A DNA stretch of 7,523 bases from JBBIOI01 sp037443425 (GCA_037443425.1 JBBIOI010000146.1:1-7523), one strand, 5' to 3'; positions 1-4,796 are shown, numbered from the stretch's first letter. Notes: a model not told the origin generated them from the letters alone. A program made the numbers and translations.

Positions 1-366
1 AAGTTCTACAGGTAACTCAAGGAGTGGTCTTCCAGCAGTCCAGCCAAATATAAAACCTATAACTGCAACTAATCCACCAAGAAGAAGAAGCCAGAATTGA
101 AGGTTTGCAAGTTTTTTACTATATATTTCAGTTCGGGCCTCTTCAGGAACAATATAATAGGTTCCACCCATAAATCCAAAAATCATCCATACAACAAGAA
201 GATTTGTGTGAATAGCGCGTGCTGTATTGAATGGAAGTATCCCAATGAGAGGGTCGGGCCAAATATATTTGAGGATTAAGAGGATGCCTAAGATAACTTG
301 AAGGCCAAAAAAGATGGCTGCGATAACAAAATATTTTAATGCTACTTTTTGAGATTCGTAATTCAT
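1..366 (-). CDS. norB: Nitric oxide reductase cytochrome b subunit NorB (N-terminal 122 residues, continues past window edge)
   Basis: This is the beginning of the membrane-embedded catalytic subunit of a cytochrome c-type nitric oxide reductase, which reduces 2 NO to N2O. The protein opens with MNYESQKVAL. A first membrane helix spans about residues 11-33. A second helix begins at ARAIHTNLLVVW, in which His53 is the expected low-spin heme b ligand. The segment FMGGTYYIVPEEARTEIYS and the later GWTAGRPLLELP both match the NorB pattern (PEEAE..., GR..LE.P) rather than cbb3 oxidases. The catalytic FeB and heme b3 ligands lie outside the window, so activity cannot be judged. The start is the ATG at 366, preceded by AGGAGG at good spacing. 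The gene lies 44 bp downstream of norC on the same strand and is very likely co-transcribed with it. A related cbb3-like oxidase is the alternative, less likely given the motifs and the norC neighbour. Confidence 0.88.
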   Translation of the reverse strand, partial: MNYESQKVALKYFVIAAIFFGLQVILGILLILKYIWPDPLIGILPFNTARAIHTNLLVVWMIFGFMGGTYYIVPEEARTEIYSKKLANLQFWLLLLGGLVAVIGFIFGWTAGRPLLELPVEL

Positions 367-410
367 TTTGTCTTACCTCCTGTTTCGATTAAAATTCAAA
401 GAATATAAAA

Positions 411-1106
411 TCATTTAAGCTCTGAAAGAAAGGTTACTATTGCCTGTATCTCATCATCTGAAAGCTGGCCATATGATGGCATCTTTGTATTTGGATTATT
501 AGATTTTGGGTCTTTAATCTGGATCGAAAGCCATTCCTTGCTTCGTTGGCTTCCAACCTTAGTTAAATCCGGTCCGGCTGATCCTCCCTTTCCTTCTATC
601 TTATGGCAAAGATCACATCTGTTTCGATAATAAAGATCTTTTCCCTTTGAAACAAGAATCTTACCCTCAGGGGACACCTCTTTTGTTTTTGCAACAGTTA
701 CAGGCTTTGGTGGCCATTCATTTGTATCAATGGCATCTACCCATTTAAAAAAGGCTATGAGTTTGTTTATTTCATCTTCAGAAAGACCCTGATTTGGCAT
801 CTTCCTTCTTTGAGGGTCAGTGCTTTCTGGATTCTTTAAAAATGCCTTGAGCCAGTTTTCTCCTCTAATGGAGTAGACCTTTGTCATATCCGGGGCATAA
901 TAACCTCCGATCCCAAGGATAGTGTGACAATCATTACAGTTATACTTGTGCCAGACCCTTTTACCAAGGACCACTTCATCAGTAAGTTTATCAGTGTTTG
1001 TCCGTTTTGGAATGGTTGAGTGAGTATCAATGGTTAACCAGATAAAGACTAATGTGCAGATTACAGTTCCCCAGATAAATAGATTTCGTGCAGTTTTTTT
1101 CTCCAT
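411..1106 (-). CDS. norC: Diheme cytochrome c NorC-type subunit of nitric oxide reductase (extended)
   Basis: This is the membrane-anchored cytochrome c that passes electrons to NorB. From MEKK the protein has 231 residues: a single N-terminal membrane anchor (about 8-26), then a heme c domain with CNDCH (Cys57, Cys60, His61) and a candidate Met ligand in KMPN (Met103). The segment GKRVWHKYNCNDCHTILGIG is typical of NorC. A canonical NorC of about 150 residues would end near the WPPKP at 131-135. Here a second heme c domain follows, with CDLCH (Cys164, Cys167, His168) and KMPS (Met209). The start is taken as the ATG at 1106, because AGGAGG lies 8 bases before it. An in-frame TTG at 1112 would leave only 2 bases after the ribosome site. 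The gene is transcribed from a promoter with an FNR/DNR-type operator and sits directly ahead of norB. The order and the NorC-like first domain make the assignment strong; the role of the second heme is unknown. Confidence 0.87.
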   Translation of the reverse strand: MEKKTARNLFIWGTVICTLVFIWLTIDTHSTIPKRTNTDKLTDEVVLGKRVWHKYNCNDCHTILGIGGYYAPDMTKVYSIRGENWLKAFLKNPESTDPQRRKMPNQGLSEDEINKLIAFFKWVDAIDTNEWPPKPVTVAKTKEVSPEGKILVSKGKDLYYRNRCDLCHKIEGKGGSAGPDLTKVGSQRSKEWLSIQIKDPKSNNPNTKMPSYGQLSDDEIQAIVTFLSELK

Positions 1107-1148
1107 AATCAAAACCTCCTTTTAATTCATTTCCTGAATTTTAATTTT

Positions 1149-1190
1149 TTTATAATTTAAAATAAAATTAAAATCTTTGACTTAAGTCAA
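1149..1190 (-). promoter_or_regulatory. norCB promoter with FNR/DNR-type operator
   Basis: The 14-bp dyad TTGACTTAAGTCAA (1177-1190) matches the FNR/DNR consensus TTGAT-N4-ATCAA with C/G at the fifth positions. On the minus strand a -10 hexamer TATAAA occupies 1154-1149. The dyad centre (1183.5) is 29.5 bp from the first -10 base, which puts the operator near -41.5 of a start around 1142. This is standard class II activator geometry. The predicted leader is about 35 nt and carries the AGGAGG of norC. Confidence 0.8.
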
Positions 1191-1199
1191 AGATTTTAA
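1168..1199. repeat. 32-bp perfect palindrome around the norC operator
   Basis: Base-by-base pairing outward from the centre between 1183 and 1184 is unbroken for 16 positions on each side (1168-1199). The inner 14 bp are the FNR/DNR-type operator, and the flanks are CTTT/AAAG and then AT-rich. The symmetry is far longer than the regulator consensus needs. It could reflect extended contacts, a second dimeric protein, or a cruciform/hairpin. Confidence 0.9.
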
Positions 1200-1217
1200 A
1201 AAATTTTTGTGACTGAA

Positions 1218-1272
1218 GCCCTACGTTTTAGATTCTTTTAATTTCTCGTAGGGCAAGCCCTTGTGGCTTGCC
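1218..1272. repeat. Dispersed-repeat-like element with two overlapping hairpins
   Basis: GCCCTACG (1218-1225) pairs with CGTAGGGC (1247-1254). GGCAAGCC (1252-1259) pairs with GGCTTGCC (1265-1272) across a 5-nt loop. The two stems share bases 1252-1254, so they cannot both form completely. The element is clearly more GC-rich than its surroundings, and GTAGGGCAAGCC-like text resembles short intergenic repeats of anaerobic bacteria. That it is multicopy is inference. It lies between the divergent norC and regulator genes and could also limit transcription between them. Confidence 0.5.
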
Positions 1273-1323
1273 GAACGTTTATCAAGGTATCATTAATTTT
1301 ATGCTCCCATTAATAATTAATGC

Positions 1324-1352
1324 TTGAAAATATCATTAAAAAAAATTAAATT
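1324..1352 (+). promoter_or_regulatory. Candidate promoter of the Crp/FNR-type regulator
   Basis: TTGAAA (1324-1329) and TAAATT (1347-1352) are separated by 17 bp, which would place the transcript start at about 1359-1361, essentially on the ATG at 1361. No good ribosome-binding site precedes that ATG, so a leaderless message is possible. In such AT-rich DNA hexamer matches are cheap, so confidence is low. No FNR/DNR-type operator was seen close to this start. Confidence 0.3.
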
Positions 1353-1360
1353 GAAGTTTA

Positions 1361-2050
1361 ATGGATATTAATCTTTTAAAACAGTGTCCACTTTTTGCGG
1401 GCCTAAAGGAAGAAGATCTCAGAAAGATTAAATCCATTTCGATACCTAAAAAGATAGTAAAGAAGGAATTAATATTCGCTGAGGGTGAAAATGCAAAGGG
1501 ATTTTATGTCATTCTTTCGGGTAAGGTCAAGCTTTATAAAATTTCACCTGATGGAAAGGAGCAGATTCTTCATATTGTCTCTGCACCAGATGCCTTTGCA
1601 GAGGCTGCCCTATTTCTTGAAGGTACTTATCCTGCTTATGCAGAGGCATTGAGCGATGGCCAACTTCTATTTATTCCGGCAAGGGATTTTACTCAAATGA
1701 TTGAAAGAAACCCTAAACTCAGCATTAATATGATTATTTCTCTTTCACATTTCTTGAAAAAATTTACTGCCTTGATAGAAGAACTATCTTTAAAAGAGGT
1801 ATCCTCCAGGGTAGCCAAATATCTTCTGGATTTATCATTAAAGGCAGAAAGAGAAGGAAAAGATCCCATGTGGGTAGAGCTTGATATGAGTAAGAGTCAA
1901 CTTGCCTCGAGATTGGGAACTATCAGTGAAACACTCTCAAGAACACTTGGAAAACTTAAAAATAAAGAGATCATTGATGTAAAAAAACATAGAGTCAAGA
2001 TCCTCAATCGAAAATCTCTTGAAGAAATGGCCTCAGGGTTAAAAATATAG
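1361..2050 (+). CDS. Crp/FNR-superfamily transcriptional regulator, DNR-like
   Basis: This 229-residue protein has an N-terminal cyclic-nucleotide-binding-type effector domain (about 5-120; LFAGLKEEDLRKI, FAEGENAKGFYVILSGKVKLY), a dimerisation helix (about 122-145) and a C-terminal Crp-type winged helix (about 146-220). The recognition helix GTISETLSRTLGKL contains E190-x-x-S193-R194, the FNR/DNR motif that reads TTGA half-sites. This fits the TTGA-type operators in the window. The only cysteine is Cys9, so it cannot hold an FNR-type [4Fe-4S] cluster. A DNR-like heme or NO-sensing mode is therefore more plausible, but it is inferred from neighbours rather than from a visible ligand. It is divergent from norCB and lies 89 bp upstream of the ygbA-like gene. 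A stop codon three codons upstream rules out a longer form. There is no convincing Shine-Dalgarno before the ATG, which is unlike every other gene here. Confidence 0.87.
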   Translation: MDINLLKQCPLFAGLKEEDLRKIKSISIPKKIVKKELIFAEGENAKGFYVILSGKVKLYKISPDGKEQILHIVSAPDAFAEAALFLEGTYPAYAEALSDGQLLFIPARDFTQMIERNPKLSINMIISLSHFLKKFTALIEELSLKEVSSRVAKYLLDLSLKAEREGKDPMWVELDMSKSQLASRLGTISETLSRTLGKLKNKEIIDVKKHRVKILNRKSLEEMASGLKI

Positions 2051-2071
2051 TTGCCTTTTTATTTCCTGTTC

Positions 2072-2113
2072 TTGACTTAAATCAAGGAAAAATCTTGTCT
2101 TAAGAGGTATATT
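2072..2113 (+). promoter_or_regulatory. FNR/DNR-type class II promoter of the ygbA-like operon
   Basis: TTGACTTAAATCAA (2072-2085) is a near-perfect dyad of the FNR/DNR type, with one mismatched base pair inside the 16-bp CTTGA...TCAAG symmetry. A -10 hexamer TATATT follows at 2108-2113. The dyad centre (2078.5) is 29.5 bp from the first -10 base, identical to the norC promoter. The expected transcript start is about 2120, giving a 20-nt leader that includes AGAAGGA before the ATG at 2140. Confidence 0.8.
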
Positions 2114-2139
2114 ATTTCAAAAAAAGAAGGAAAAGTTTT

Positions 2140-2505
2140 ATGATGAGGGATAGAAAAATTACAGAAAAAGAAAAAGGCGATATTAAAATACTACTGAGGT
2201 TTGTCGAGATCTACTGTCGAGAAAAACATGATGGGGAAAAAGAACCTTTTTCTTATAAATTTCTTAATATTAAAGAGATAGAAAAAAGGGAGATTTTACT
2301 ATGTCCTGAGTGTAAAAAATTGATAGCATATGGTCTTACAATGAGATTAAAATGTCCACATGATCCAAAACCAATGTGTAAAAAATGCCAGACCCAGTGT
2401 TATCGGGGGGAGTATAAATCCAAGATTAAAGAGGTGATGAAATTTTCAGGGATGTATCTTATTAAACATGGTCGATTGGATCTTTTATATCATTATTTGA
2501 TTTAA
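2140..2505 (+). CDS. YgbA/'nitrous oxide-stimulated promoter' family cysteine-rich protein
   Basis: This 121-residue cytoplasmic protein resembles the YgbA_NO family ('nitrous oxide-stimulated promoter'), whose members are induced by NO or nitrite. The C-terminal signature C80-KK-C83-QTQ-C87-Y, followed by a basic stretch and IKEVMKFSGMYLIKHGRLDLLYH, mirrors the family's CPxHCYxPxxRExMKxIMRWAGPRMLxxHP pattern. Further cysteines are Cys26, C55-PE-C58 and Cys72, giving seven in all and suggesting a metal or iron-sulfur site. The biochemical function is not established. The start at 2140 has AGAAGGA 8 bases upstream; the next ATG at 2143 is equally in frame. It is the first gene of a five-gene plus-strand run. 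Its last three codons (Leu, Ile, stop) lie inside a second operator. The N-terminal half is less similar to the enterobacterial form. Confidence 0.8.
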   Translation: MMRDRKITEKEKGDIKILLRFVEIYCREKHDGEKEPFSYKFLNIKEIEKREILLCPECKKLIAYGLTMRLKCPHDPKPMCKKCQTQCYRGEYKSKIKEVMKFSGMYLIKHGRLDLLYHYLI

Positions 2506-2538
2506 GTCAATGCATGGATTTAAAAAAGGTATTAAATT
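2497..2538 (+). promoter_or_regulatory. Internal FNR/DNR-type promoter overlapping the ygbA-like stop codon
   Basis: TTGATTTAAGTCAA (2497-2510) is the exact reverse complement of the operator at 2072-2085 and spans the final Leu-Ile-stop codons of the upstream gene. A -10 hexamer TAAATT (2533-2538) begins 29.5 bp from the dyad centre (2503.5), the same spacing as the other two promoters. The predicted transcript start near 2545 lies just before AAAGGAG (2546-2552) and supports the downstream start at 2561. No other -35 element is needed under class II activation. Confidence 0.68.
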
Positions 2539-2560
2539 TAATGTGAAAGGAGAAAAGGTA

Positions 2561-2710
2561 ATGGCTGAAAAAAATAACGAAGAAAAAGAAAGGCAATGTT
2601 TTAAATGTAAAAAGACAGATTATCAGGCCGTTTTATTATACTGTCGAAAAGACGGGAAAGATCTTTTGGTCTGCACAAGATGTCTTCCGATGTTAATTCA
2701 TGGTGGATAA
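2561..2710 (+). CDS. Small cysteine-rich (zinc-ribbon-like) protein of unknown function
   Basis: This is a 49-residue soluble protein, MAEKNNEEKERQ then C13-FK-C16, Cys28 in LLYCRKDGKD, C38-TR-C41 and the tail LPMLIHGG. Two CxxC knuckles about 21 residues apart suggest a zinc ribbon or a small iron-sulfur site; a fifth cysteine lies between them. I do not recognise a named function. The frame is open back to an ATG at 2510, but that ATG lacks a ribosome site, sits within the operator of the internal promoter and would lie upstream of the predicted transcript start. AAAGGAG 8 bases before 2561 decides the start. The charged 12-residue N-terminus and the Gly-Gly C-terminus are notable. It sits between the ygbA-like gene and a NorB-related membrane protein, so a part in NO handling or redox sensing is inferred. 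Confidence 0.72.
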   Translation: MAEKNNEEKERQCFKCKKTDYQAVLLYCRKDGKDLLVCTRCLPMLIHGG

Positions 2711-2734
2711 AGAATAAACGGAAGGGGTGATTTT

Positions 2735-3145
2735 ATGGATAAATTTGCAAAGGCATTTATAAAGGCAAGTCTGATTTATCTCGGGATAGGTGCTTTAACT
2801 GGCTTTATAATGATTGCCTACCCAGATGTTAGATTTCTTCTAACTCGTGTGCACACACATATCAATCTTCTCGGCTTTATGGCCATGATGATTTATGGGG
2901 TAGGTTATCATATCCTCCCGCGTTTTATGGGAAGACCGCTTTATAGTCCAAAGTTGGCAAATATTCATGTCTGGCTCTCCAATGTAACACTTATTGGTCT
3001 TTCTATATCGTGGCTCCTCGAAGGTTCAATCGGTGGGGGATGGTATTACTTAGGGCTTTTATTCGGGCTTGGGCAAGCGGTTTCAATTTTCATATTCATT
3101 ATTAATTTATGGGTAAGTATGACTCCAATAAAAACTCAAAATTAA
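2735..3145 (+). CDS. Four-helix membrane protein related to the heme-b end of heme-copper oxidase/NorB subunit I
   Basis: This 136-residue protein has four predicted membrane helices (about 8-29, 42-62, 77-95, 102-127). The segment RVHTHINLLGFMAMMIYGVGYHILPRF, followed by LYSPKLANIHVWL, parallels the NorB segment in this same window (RAIHTNLLVVWMIFGFMGGTYYIVPEE, then IYSKKLANLQFWL). His42 falls where NorB has its heme b ligand (His53). Other histidines are His40, His59 and His78. The protein ends after four helices, so it lacks the region that carries the active-site metal ligands in full-length subunit I. It therefore cannot be a complete reductase or oxidase. It may be a heme b carrier, an NO sensor or an assembly factor; this is not established. 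GGAAGGGG precedes the ATG. Short proteins annotated as 'cbb3-type subunit I' are probably the same family. Confidence 0.78.
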   Translation: MDKFAKAFIKASLIYLGIGALTGFIMIAYPDVRFLLTRVHTHINLLGFMAMMIYGVGYHILPRFMGRPLYSPKLANIHVWLSNVTLIGLSISWLLEGSIGGGWYYLGLLFGLGQAVSIFIFIINLWVSMTPIKTQN

Positions 3146-3161
3146 AAAGGAGGTATTCAAA

Positions 3162-3365
3162 ATGGCTGAGAAAAAATTTAACAAGGATATGGTCATAGGG
3201 GATGTTTTAAAAGAGAATCCAAAGGCTATTAAGGTTATTGAGAAATATTTTGGCTCGGGTTGTTTTACTTGTCCTGGAATGAAAATGGAATCAATATCAT
3301 TTGGGGCATTGATGCATAATATCGACCCCGAGGTCATCGTTAAAGAACTTAACGAATTAGAATAG
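3162..3365 (+). CDS. DUF1858 / hybrid-cluster-associated redox disulfide domain protein
   Basis: This is a 67-residue cytoplasmic protein. It is the small helical DUF1858-type domain: DMVIGDVLKENPKAIKVIEKYF, then GSG-C34-FT-C37-PG, then ESISFGALMHNIDPEVIVKELNEL. The CxxC after a Gly-x-Gly turn is the hallmark of the 'hybrid cluster protein-associated redox disulfide' group, members of which are found near hcp genes and NO/hydroxylamine stress functions. No hcp gene lies in this window. The two cysteines could act as a thiol redox pair or bind a metal; the reaction is unknown. AAGGAGG lies 7 bases before the ATG. The gene starts 16 bp after the membrane protein and ends 9 bp before the cupin, so it is clearly part of the same operon. 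Confidence 0.85.
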   Translation: MAEKKFNKDMVIGDVLKENPKAIKVIEKYFGSGCFTCPGMKMESISFGALMHNIDPEVIVKELNELE

Positions 3366-3374
3366 GAGACTATT

Positions 3375-3710
3375 ATGGATCCGATAAATCTATTTTCTCT
3401 GGCTGAATTTTCAAAGGAAAATTTTGTCCCCAAACAGGTTCATCTCGGAGACGCAGTTGGAGTGGTTCTTCTATGTTTTGAACCAGGTCAGAGTATGCCT
3501 GTTCATCCACATCCAGGTGCTATTGAGGTTATACTTTATGGTGTTGAAGGCGAAGGAGTGATTTTAATAGGTGATAAAGAAAAACCTCTTAAAAAAGGAG
3601 AATTGCTTTTTTGCAAAGGGGAGATTCCTATTGGTCCTAAGAATACTGGTTTGGATCGTTTCCTTGTTCTTGTGATTCTGGTGCTTAAGAAATTAATAGA
3701 AGGCCATTAA
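3375..3710 (+). CDS. Small single-domain cupin protein
   Basis: This 111-residue protein forms one cupin barrel. Motif 1 is EPGQSMPVHPHPGAIEVILYGVEGEG, with His44, His46 and Glu51 in the HxHx4E metal-binding arrangement. Motif 2 is KKGELLFCKGEIPIGPKNTG, where the usual histidine appears replaced by Pro85 while Asn90 is kept. The metal site is therefore three-residue or altered. Cys80 on the strand before motif 2 is a possible substitute ligand. The substrate is unknown; cupins of this size may be oxygenases, isomerases or small-molecule sensors. It is the last gene of the run, starting 9 bp after the DUF1858 gene with AGGAGA upstream. Position in an operator-controlled cassette suggests a role in NO or redox stress, which is inference. 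Confidence 0.82.
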   Translation: MDPINLFSLAEFSKENFVPKQVHLGDAVGVVLLCFEPGQSMPVHPHPGAIEVILYGVEGEGVILIGDKEKPLKKGELLFCKGEIPIGPKNTGLDRFLVLVILVLKKLIEGH

Positions 3711-3785
3711 CTTTTGAAGTGTAGGTGGACCCTCGCAATAAATTCCTGCTCGAAATCATTACAAGAGGTTTAGTTTACCCAGTTA

Positions 3786-3844
3786 GTCATTGAGAGCCCT
3801 AAGGCGTGGCAATCTTATAGTTTCCTCGCTTCGCTCGGAATGAC
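3786..3844. repeat. REP/MITE-like intergenic element between convergent genes
   Basis: The ends are imperfect inverted repeats: GTCATTGAGAGC (3786-3797) against the complement of GCTCGGAATGAC (3833-3844), 10 of 12 matching. Inside are GGCGTGGCAATCT and CCTCGCTTCGCTCGG, text that resembles the common GTCATTCCGAGCGAAGCGAGG intergenic repeats of many bacteria. It is more GC-rich than the surrounding DNA and sits between the 3' ends of the cupin and moeB-like genes. No transposase is present. The rest of 3711-3939 contains no gene I can support. Confidence 0.62.
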
Positions 3845-3939
3845 AATTTGGAATATATTACTTCAGCTTTGTCTGACAATGATAATCTTTATCGCTTGCT
3901 TTAGATGTTAAAGCATGTTTTGAAGTGAAATTAAATAAT

Positions 3940-4746
3940 TTAGACCGACTTCAGATTACAGAATTGTTCATAGTCTATTAATCCATTAATTGTTGGGTTT
4001 TCACCACAGAGTGGACAATCTTTATCTCTTTTTGTCTCAAACTTGATAAGCTCCATTTTTAAAGCATCAAAGATTAGCAATTTTCCTATTAAAGGTTCTC
4101 CGATATTTAAAATAAGCTTTAAAACTTCTGAAGCCTGGATCAATCCAATTATTCCTGCAAGTGCACCTAAAACACCTGCTTCCTGGCATGAAGGAACTAA
4201 ACCTGGAGGAGGGGGTTGCGGGAAGATACACCTCAAGCAGGGACCTTCGCCCGGTTTTATTACCATTGCCTGTCCTTCATATCTGAAAAATGCGCCGAAT
4301 ATAAGGGGTTTCTTTGTCAATACACATGCATCGTTAACTAAGTAACGAGTTGGAAAATTATCACTGCCATCAACAATAATATCGTAGTCTTTTATTACAT
4401 CCATAATATTTTCAGATTTTAGTCTGATTGGGTAGGAGATAATATCGATGTCTGGATTTATCTTTTTTAAACGTTCTTTTGCAACAATTGCCTTTTTTTT
4501 ACCAATTTCATCGGAGTTATATAATATCTGTCTATGGAGATTACTTAATTCCACATCATCTGAATCTACAATCCCAAGAACTCCTATACCAGCGCCTGCA
4601 AGATAGGCTGCTATTGGAGATCCTAAACCACCTGTTCCAACAACCAATACCTTTGACCGCAGAAGTTTTTCCTGGCCTTTACCTCCGACTTCAGGAAGAA
4701 GAATCTGACGGCTATATCTCTCAATAATCTTATCATCAATAATCAT
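3940..4746 (-). CDS. MoeB/HesA/ThiF-family adenylyltransferase (E1-like, sulfur-carrier activating)
   Basis: This enzyme would use ATP to adenylate the C-terminal Gly-Gly of a ubiquitin-like sulfur carrier (MoaD, ThiS or a related protein) so that sulfur can be attached. The 268-residue protein has RYSRQILLPEVG (10-21), the nucleotide loop G37-TGGLG, Asp62 and SNLHRQ (Arg72), Lys85, and DGSDNFPTRYLVND around Asp127. The zinc pairs are C170-LR-C173 and C244-PL-C247, and a candidate catalytic cysteine is Cys187 in PSCQEAGV. No C-terminal rhodanese domain follows, so it is MoeB-like rather than MOCS3-like. AAAGGAG precedes the ATG. It is the last gene of the sulfur operon, 50 bp after the sulfite reductase. 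That context points to cysteine/homocysteine or other sulfur transfer as readily as to molybdopterin. The exact partner cannot be told from sequence. Confidence 0.85.
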   Translation of the reverse strand: MIIDDKIIERYSRQILLPEVGGKGQEKLLRSKVLVVGTGGLGSPIAAYLAGAGIGVLGIVDSDDVELSNLHRQILYNSDEIGKKKAIVAKERLKKINPDIDIISYPIRLKSENIMDVIKDYDIIVDGSDNFPTRYLVNDACVLTKKPLIFGAFFRYEGQAMVIKPGEGPCLRCIFPQPPPPGLVPSCQEAGVLGALAGIIGLIQASEVLKLILNIGEPLIGKLLIFDALKMELIKFETKRDKDCPLCGENPTINGLIDYEQFCNLKSV

Positions 4747-4796
4747 ATTGGGTCTCCTTTAATTTGTGTTAAAATTTTCAAATTTATTTTGCCTTT

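Noticed and set aside
97..279. Plus-strand open frame of 60 codons
   Set aside because: It lies antisense to the strongly supported norB N-terminus, has no ribosome site and encodes no recognisable pattern.
1107..1112. TTG at 1112 as the norC start
   Set aside because: Only 2 bases would separate it from AGGAGG; the ATG at 1106 has an 8-base spacing and still precedes the membrane anchor.
1308..1322. Fifteen-base AT palindrome CATTAATAATTAATG as an operator
   Set aside because: The symmetry is real, but the composition is almost pure A/T and no regulator family consensus was recognised.
1324..1337. Possible autoregulatory FNR/DNR-type site before the regulator
   Set aside because: TTGA and ATCA are present, but the half-site spacing is one base short and the outer bases do not fit, unlike the three good sites.
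2510..2560. Seventeen-residue N-terminal extension of the small cysteine-rich protein
   Set aside because: The ATG at 2510 has no ribosome site and lies at the end of the operator, upstream of the predicted transcript start; AAAGGAG precedes the ATG at 2561.
3107..3433. Minus-strand open frame of 108 codons
   Set aside because: It is antisense to the DUF1858 gene and to parts of its neighbours, whose motifs and ribosome sites are clear.
3898..3914. GCTTTA/TAAAGC hairpin as a terminator between the convergent genes
   Set aside because: The stem is only 6 bp and AT-rich, and there is no proper T-tract on either strand.
3712..3927. Ten-base direct repeat TTTTGAAGTG at 3712-3721 and 3918-3927, as a target-site duplication
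   Set aside because: The enclosed 196 bp have no inverted termini at those borders; a chance match in AT-rich DNA is plausible.
4043..4727. Two plus-strand open frames (4043-4345 and 4479-4727)
   Set aside because: Both are antisense shadows of the MoeB-like gene, with no ribosome site or family features.
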